This document shows positions 43,201 through 47,701 of a stretch of DNA of 47,701 nucleotides, piece by piece; positions within the stretch are counted from its first letter, which is position 1, and each line of letters opens with the position of its first letter. The position numbers were made by a program, and so were the translations under genes. The notes beneath the pieces are model-generated. The model made no database searches. It saw nothing but the letters and a program-made list of their open reading frames with translations, and was not told the DNA's origin. The stretch is from Bodo saltans (Eukaryota > Euglenozoa > Kinetoplastea > Eubodonida > Bodonidae): the NCBI GenBank assembly GCA_001460835.1, contig CYKH01001399.1, positions 1 to 47,701 of the forward strand. Reading direction: 5' to 3'.

Positions 43201-46200
43201 ACGCTGGTTTCCGGAGATGGACCTTACCCACCCGCAACTGGCGTCTCGCGGTAGCTCCTTCGCACACACGCAAAGTATTGGGTCAGGTGAGCTGAGCACG
43301 GCGTCCCCAACACATTCAACGGCTAGCTCGTACAACGTACCGTTGGCGTTCGTGCAGCAGGCGAGCGGCCCTTTTGGTGCGTTTGGAGTTCCCCCAAGTG
43401 AAGACAGTGACGAGGTGGCCAACCCAGACGATGATCCCTCAGCAGAGTACGCCATCCTCTCCCAAGGCTTCGGTATCGTCCTGCTGTCCAACACGGGCGA
43501 CTCAAATGTCGTCAACTTTGATCCGCTGGCCCTCACCGACAACACACTGCGGGTTGATACCGAAGGCTTTGACCGCATCGTGGTCATGGCTTGTATCGGC
43601 CGTTGCTACGGCTCCAACGAAGACGCTGCACTCGAAGATTTTGAACTGATGTGGCCACGCATGTCCATTGCGTTATCCCTCGTGGTCGACTGGTCCCTCC
43701 TGCCGTTTGCTGTGCGTGACGATTCATTGGAGTTGCTTCTCACACCAGTGCAGTGCACCCCTGATTTGAACTGGACCTCGTGGGAGGACGAGAGTGAGGA
43801 GAGAGTCGCGGAGTATCAAGAGGTCGGCAAGCACTTGAAGCGATTGATTGAGGCGCGGGAGGAGAACACAGCTCAGTTCCAAGGCCTGCATGCTGAGGTG
43901 CAGTGGATTGAAGGCAACTTCCCTGCAGAGGATCCACTAGAACTGTCTCCGCAAAGCACACGAAAGAGCCGCCGTCGCTCCTCCCAAGCCGTCACAAGGA
44001 GCACCAACGATAAGTCAACGGTGCGGCCTCACAGCAACCGTATCGCATGCAGCGGTCGCCCAGTGGTGGTGAAGGACTTGAAGGCCGACACCATCTACAC
44101 TGTGCGAATCAGACCGGTGATGGGAGGTGGTGCTGCTGGAAAAGAGTCATTCGGTGCGTGGAGCCCAGAGATCAAACTTCGCACCGCGTCGCCCCTCACT
44201 CTTGACGTTGAGGGGATTGACGACAGCAGCGTGTCGATTAAATGGCATCGTAGCTCTCCACACCCTGACCAGATTATCAATCAACTCCTGTCATACAGCA
44301 TGCCTCAACCTACCCTGCACCCAAACTTCGTGACTACCGTCTCTGAGTTTGTGTGCTTCCTGTACCGCCACATAATTTATGGCTCCGTGGTGGTGTGGAG
44401 GAAGGAGATTGGTCCTGAGGGTCCTGATGTTGGCGGTAACGGTCACCCCGATGACACTGTGCCTGGATCCCAGCACCACCAAATAAAGGACCTCCCTCAG
44501 GGGGTGCTTTATTTTGTGCGTGTTCAGCAGCGCTCTGCGATAGGAATGGTGGGTGACGCTGCAAGCATTTATGGCTCCGTGGTGGTGTGGAGGAAGGAGA
44601 TTGGTCCTGAGGGTCCTGATGTTGGCGGTAACGGTCACCCCGATGACACTGTGCCTGGATCTCAGCATCACCAGATAAAGGACCTCCCTCAGGGAGTACT
44701 TTATTTTGTGCGTGTTCAGCAGCGCTCTGCGATAGGAATGGTGGGTGACGCTGCAAGCGGTCCGGTTCGACACGATGGAGAGGTCGGCGGCGAGGGATCA
44801 GGCGTGCAAGTGCCCACATCTGACGTTGAGTTGCGTGTGGAGCCGCCGGAGAACTCTGATTCTGATGATGGTAACAGTGCCAGCCACAATCTTGCCATCG
44901 ATCCTCTCAACTACAGCGACGACCACAGTGCAGATGCCCCTCCTCCCTCGACCACCGATGGTTCGTGGTCTTCGACAACGGCGTGCGTGCGTACGGTGGG
45001 CGAGCTCAAGGCGCACATCACGCCACTGGGCAGCGATCGTTTTCAAATTATCGTCGCACGCCCTGGCTTCGAGGATGATAAGTACAACGGTACTACCGAT
45101 GAGCGTGATCGTATTGTTGTGGTGCACCGCCCCAAGGTCCAGCCACTGATTTTTGTCCAAGCTCGCGTCTTAAGTGGATTCCACCCCTCCCGCACTCGGG
45201 GTCACGTTGACGCAACGGATGACTCCGACTTGGTCCCGTCGTACCCAACCCTTGTCACGGATGGTGTGCCGTACTGGGCGAGCGTCGATGCGAACGCCGC
45301 ATCCCTCTATTGGACAGATCGCAGCGGGCTGACCGACCACAAGATGCCTTTCTACGACAACACGTCAGACATCGACATGAGCGCTATGCGTGAGGTGAAG
45401 CAGAACACAGGAGCTCGCGGTGGTGTGCTACCAGCGTACCACATCGTGAACCTAATTCCTAACACGACGATGACGTATGTCATGTGTGGCCTTCCTCGTG
45501 GTAAGTGCCATCAGATGCAAGTACGAAGTCGATGCTACCCATCCGTGGAGCGTGTCCCTTCGGCTGGGGTTGACCTCCGTGCGACGGCAGGGACTGTGCT
45601 GTCCCCGTGGAGCCAACCTGCGCTGCTTGTGACGTTCCAAGCCCCAAAGCTTCGCATCGGGCTCACCTCCGAGTCCACTGCAGCGGTTCACTGGTTGCCC
45701 CCAGAGAAGCCCGACTACTGCCCTCCCGGCACGGAGCAGCTGACTAGAGTCGAAATCGAAATTATTGGCTTCACAAGCGGTGTGGACGAAATCTATGCTC
45801 CTGGGACTGTGGGCGTTAATGACGCTGAAGATACGCCGCATCGGCCCCGTGCTCGTAAGTTTGTACGCTTGTGCAGCACATCACAGGCACCGTCAAGGGC
45901 GCCAACCCCACTCATTCAAGATGACGCGGACGATCGTAGCGAAACGGTGGTGGTAGATAAGCTACTACCCGGCGGCATCGGCGTGGCAGTGGCCACAGGC
46001 TTCTTTGGTGATCTGCGAGGCCCAACGTGCCCCATGTACGTCTTCCACACAGTGTGTCCGGTGGTGGTAAAGTTGACAGGCCTCAGTGCATTTTACAGCT
46101 CAGTGCTGGCCTATCGGCGTACACCTCTCTTGAAGGAGTGCATCGGTGGGCTAGAGCATTTTGTGCGGTACTTTACGAAGCGTATTGACCTCCTTACAGA

Positions 46201-47701
46201 GGCGGTGTGGTCATCTGCTGAGTCACAAGGAGCAGTTCGCTCGTTACAGCGAGAGTCTGCTGGCCAGGACGACGATGCGCAGCAGCTTACACGGGTCGTA
46301 GAGGAAGAAACATTCGATATTGAGCTGCGTGCCGTGAACAAGAACATGGAGGCTTCGCCAGTCAGCAATGCTCTGATTGTCCCAATCTTAAACTTAGCCA
46401 GCAGTGAACATTCCATCAAAGAAAAGGAGAGGGGCGGTTCATTCTTTATCACCCAGCTGCAACCAACGTCGCTGTACCGAGTACGGGCGCGTGCAACAGA
46501 GGCGAGTGGCAAGAACAACTCCAACGACAGCACCATGTCGTGGAGCCGCGCAACATACTTCGCCACTTTAGGGGAGTTGCTGCTCACGTTAGTGGCATCC
46601 TACGAGACTCAAAGTGTGTTTACTGTCACACGGAGACCTCCACTCGACTCCTCTATTCCTACATGGGCACGCAAAGACGTCGACAAGTCTCTTGTGGTGG
46701 CAAGGACAGCAGAGTGGATCGACTTAGGCTTACGAGAGCTTCGACCCCCTCACCGCACCTCCCACGGCGTTGTTGAGGCAGTAAGCACGTCGACCGTGCG
46801 CAGAGAGATTACCACCGAGCTTGCGCTCAGGCTCACCAACTTGAGGAGTGGGTGCACGTACCGCATCGTATCGCGTGCCCTGCCAACTGCCAACGGTGCA
46901 TTGCAGGACTGGGACAGCACCATGGATAGCAGCCACTCGTTTGTGTGGAAGGACCTCGGGACGGTGGTGACGTGCCCGTTTGCCCCCACGATCCCATCTC
47001 TGTACGAGGCGAGAGGAGGTCAGACGTTAGGCTTCTACTGGGGCTATGATGCACGGGAGGCACACCGCCTTGGATCTCTTCTCAAACAGCTTCCCATTGC
47101 TCAAGTCCTTACTCCAGACGATGTCCCTGAGGAGATCAGTACTCGTATGAAACAAAGTCGTGTGGCAACGGTCCACTGCACGCCGTCGTCTGATCGCCGC
47201 ACTTCAGACCAGCACCTCCAGCACTTGTCTGCTACGATCCTCTGCCCTGATGACTATCCGTTGACGCCGTACAGCGCCACAAGCATCACGTTCTCGATCG
47301 AGGCGGTTGTACTGGAAGCTGCCTCTTCCATCGAGGCCGCTGCAGGTGCGCCTTCTATTCGTCATGTCCGCCGGAAGATGTACTTGGGCTCCGTCTCTGA
47401 GGCATTTGCAAGACTAGAGTTTGCACTACCACATGAGAAGTTGTCGCAGTTGCTTCGTCTCCGAGTCAAAGCCGTTGCGTCTGTGCATGAGGCAAACAGG
47501 GACGTGGAGAGTGAGTGGAGCCCGTCGTTTACCTTCGCTCCCCCTCCTGTCCCCCTTGGGCCACCTACCCACGTGCGGCTGGTGGAGTCGTTAGGAAATC
47601 GAGCAGTGATTGCATGGGATGCTCCTGATGTCACTGGTCACTTCCAGTGTCGCTTCCAAGTAAGTATGCTGAGGCCTGGAGGGGGAGAGTGGCGAGACGC
47701 C
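40223..47701 (+). CDS. Giant FN3-like repeat protein, partial at the window end
   Basis: The frame from ATG 40223 is open without a stop to the last base, giving at least 2493 codons. I read the frame line by line and saw no break. Many segments look like fibronectin type III domains. Starting strands include LTISWSPVDFDKVAQIVYEL (about 585), VSIKWHRSSPHPDQI (about 1337), AVHWLPPEKPDYCPPG (about 1820) and RAVIAWDAPDV near the end. Closing strands include YTVRIRPVMGGG with WSPEIKLRT (about 1292), SLYRVRARATEASG (about 2085) and RVKAVASVHEA with EWSPSFTF (about 2420). No signal peptide or membrane segment is seen, so it is probably intracellular. Low-complexity linkers and a helical basic stretch (about 370-420) separate the domains. 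A 192-base in-frame duplication lies at 44376-44758. The identity is unknown. Confidence 0.8.
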   Translation, partial: MVVTLDTASVMREGEYCSYPLPSLGFRIVCVTETSVHLCRELSSATPRRCVLAVRVIEFLEPSSPSSATSRPSKHQTTVTPQDTLLTVGETEESVAIAGHFAFLPGAVALLDIRELHNGDATSSTYFSDDGTLPSRRHCKLGRERVMVQFAPSVEWHRLCVLGETAADVNWVQPPFPITTSDIEHSCPVMRDMVRAGHPLVRNERDCDGVDIVVKRHGTEATNQGAVKTRVLTQGTECFSCRFPRKSTSGSLAPLNPMDVYSVFIKGVYSVRSSINVSATCADVFGVASSGRWFVTLAPEVITIEAPTENLVRLHKQRHVLPEIALEDFGRRMRSIRRWEPYSFDIPPTTMQMVSIKASWADNEHLRAQRQEEIEGIDELLDLTRAYHVIERWRKMIRKVKRERRNFRRRLSSEKLDLEASYASMVSRAGGSDAGVNTAQSFDDAAFARRKTEVSFLVAFQKSRREKLRVIMGGMFLLEKEMLLPDRWTVFDMPDLPAQAMFRVVVSENDGTPSLSSGISVGDSRDPASMTLHSIKWRTLVTLPVLTKTDAGPGGVQQHSASFLRELLRLQVSKHVMVEHISDRTLTISWSPVDFDKVAQIVYELQSSSSNPISGVNARSTSPAVRMVTPETSSHSPQASPVADQNAFRLQELNAMREDVTRAQQLEDKRIQFEYALLITPVDDKTTLKFQTDDNVAGSIDLKIPNVGGADDYNAAAGGTGVGSVISVFLSGLAYAPNNSPSPFQSVEPNPMVPPPREERLRTYQHHHHITNLIPNQKYLIQLCQYNIMDGTWYDPCAPILTCTAAPSSITVSEFPATGELNASCTCTVTEGLLGQLEATAKKTVYGNTILPRHAFSYSNCSLLEIKLYRVRAGSGDGATNSPTIVTTRSCALKDASKGVSFRSLEPNAMYKVTCRRVTSIPGRFGAQPSSTSASAAAALQQQSPRRSRSASKLAEALTARNEAISITYFTVRCLPVFLTDIETTGLNVKIKKRWFPEMDLTHPQLASRGSSFAHTQSIGSGELSTASPTHSTASSYNVPLAFVQQASGPFGAFGVPPSEDSDEVANPDDDPSAEYAILSQGFGIVLLSNTGDSNVVNFDPLALTDNTLRVDTEGFDRIVVMACIGRCYGSNEDAALEDFELMWPRMSIALSLVVDWSLLPFAVRDDSLELLLTPVQCTPDLNWTSWEDESEERVAEYQEVGKHLKRLIEAREENTAQFQGLHAEVQWIEGNFPAEDPLELSPQSTRKSRRRSSQAVTRSTNDKSTVRPHSNRIACSGRPVVVKDLKADTIYTVRIRPVMGGGAAGKESFGAWSPEIKLRTASPLTLDVEGIDDSSVSIKWHRSSPHPDQIINQLLSYSMPQPTLHPNFVTTVSEFVCFLYRHIIYGSVVVWRKEIGPEGPDVGGNGHPDDTVPGSQHHQIKDLPQGVLYFVRVQQRSAIGMVGDAASIYGSVVVWRKEIGPEGPDVGGNGHPDDTVPGSQHHQIKDLPQGVLYFVRVQQRSAIGMVGDAASGPVRHDGEVGGEGSGVQVPTSDVELRVEPPENSDSDDGNSASHNLAIDPLNYSDDHSADAPPPSTTDGSWSSTTACVRTVGELKAHITPLGSDRFQIIVARPGFEDDKYNGTTDERDRIVVVHRPKVQPLIFVQARVLSGFHPSRTRGHVDATDDSDLVPSYPTLVTDGVPYWASVDANAASLYWTDRSGLTDHKMPFYDNTSDIDMSAMREVKQNTGARGGVLPAYHIVNLIPNTTMTYVMCGLPRGKCHQMQVRSRCYPSVERVPSAGVDLRATAGTVLSPWSQPALLVTFQAPKLRIGLTSESTAAVHWLPPEKPDYCPPGTEQLTRVEIEIIGFTSGVDEIYAPGTVGVNDAEDTPHRPRARKFVRLCSTSQAPSRAPTPLIQDDADDRSETVVVDKLLPGGIGVAVATGFFGDLRGPTCPMYVFHTVCPVVVKLTGLSAFYSSVLAYRRTPLLKECIGGLEHFVRYFTKRIDLLTEAVWSSAESQGAVRSLQRESAGQDDDAQQLTRVVEEETFDIELRAVNKNMEASPVSNALIVPILNLASSEHSIKEKERGGSFFITQLQPTSLYRVRARATEASGKNNSNDSTMSWSRATYFATLGELLLTLVASYETQSVFTVTRRPPLDSSIPTWARKDVDKSLVVARTAEWIDLGLRELRPPHRTSHGVVEAVSTSTVRREITTELALRLTNLRSGCTYRIVSRALPTANGALQDWDSTMDSSHSFVWKDLGTVVTCPFAPTIPSLYEARGGQTLGFYWGYDAREAHRLGSLLKQLPIAQVLTPDDVPEEISTRMKQSRVATVHCTPSSDRRTSDQHLQHLSATILCPDDYPLTPYSATSITFSIEAVVLEAASSIEAAAGAPSIRHVRRKMYLGSVSEAFARLEFALPHEKLSQLLRLRVKAVASVHEANRDVESEWSPSFTFAPPPVPLGPPTHVRLVESLGNRAVIAWDAPDVTGHFQCRFQVSMLRPGGGEWRDA
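44376..44758 (+). repeat. In-frame 192-base tandem duplication within the FN3 giant
   Basis: Copy 1 (44376-44567) and copy 2 (from 44568) encode the same 63 residues, starting YGSVVVWRKEI and ending GMVGDAAS. I count five base differences, all at third codon positions and all synonymous (TCC/TCT, CAC/CAT, CAA/CAG, GGG/GGA, GTG/GTA). The unit looks like the second half of an FN3 domain (LYFVRVQQRS). Confidence 0.9.

Noticed and set aside
40597-47634. Many short antisense and out-of-frame ORFs between 40.6 and 47.6 kb, which could suggest an ORF-poor or degraded region
   Set aside because: One + strand frame from 40223 is open through the whole stretch to the window end, so these are shadows of a single giant gene.
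1-47701. tRNA, rRNA, snoRNA clusters or a strand-switch region
   Set aside because: All genes run in one direction, and I saw no cloverleaf, rRNA core or box C/D array in the short intergenic spaces. A covariance-model scan would be needed to exclude small RNAs fully.

Overview
All 20 protein-coding genes found in this window lie on the + strand. They are intronless and separated by about 85 to 350 bases. Nearly every start codon follows a pyrimidine-rich tract and an AG by a few to about 60 bases. This is the layout of a kinetoplastid polycistronic unit matured by spliced-leader trans-splicing. The gene content agrees: a PF16 central-pair protein, a protein with a BILBO1-type N-terminal domain, an exosome RNase PH subunit and a fibrillarin. 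The 300-N run shows a draft assembly. My inference is a free-living bodonid such as Bodo saltans, but the species cannot be fixed from the sequence alone.

Layout. Bases 1-613 hold short repeats and a tandem duplication of the 5' end of the first gene. Then come beta-COP (614), an Rrp42-like exosome subunit (3560), a RING/TRAF-zinc-finger/beta-helix protein (4605), a WD40-coiled-coil protein (6429), a J-domain protein (10317), a GAF protein (11711), a NAGPA-like type I membrane glycosidase (13416), a small coiled-coil protein (14879) and PF16/SPAG6 (15687). A protein with a possible dead nucleotide-cyclase fold follows (17515). The next four genes form the most interesting block: a BILBO1-NTD-like protein (18835), a triple ubiquitin-like protein (20035), a 2672-residue multi-C2/multi-UBL protein (21489) and its smaller C2/UBL relative (29737). 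Then come fibrillarin (32366), a TSNAXIP1-N-like coiled-coil protein (33565), an unknown protein broken by an assembly gap (36436), a WD40 protein (37977), a two-CHORD protein (39173) and a giant FN3-like protein (40223) that runs open off the window end.

How they fit together. Kinetoplastid neighbours share transcription but usually not function, so most adjacency means little. The exception may be 18.8-32.2 kb. There, four consecutive genes encode ubiquitin-fold domains joined to coiled coils, two of them with C2 arrays that look like calcium/lipid modules. This reads as a set of membrane-to-cytoskeleton scaffold proteins, by analogy with BILBO1 at the flagellar pocket collar. That role is inference. 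Other points worth attention are the duplicated trans-splice acceptor and start of beta-COP, the identical 60-base flanks of the N gap, and an in-frame 192-base tandem duplication in the FN3 giant whose copies differ only at synonymous sites.
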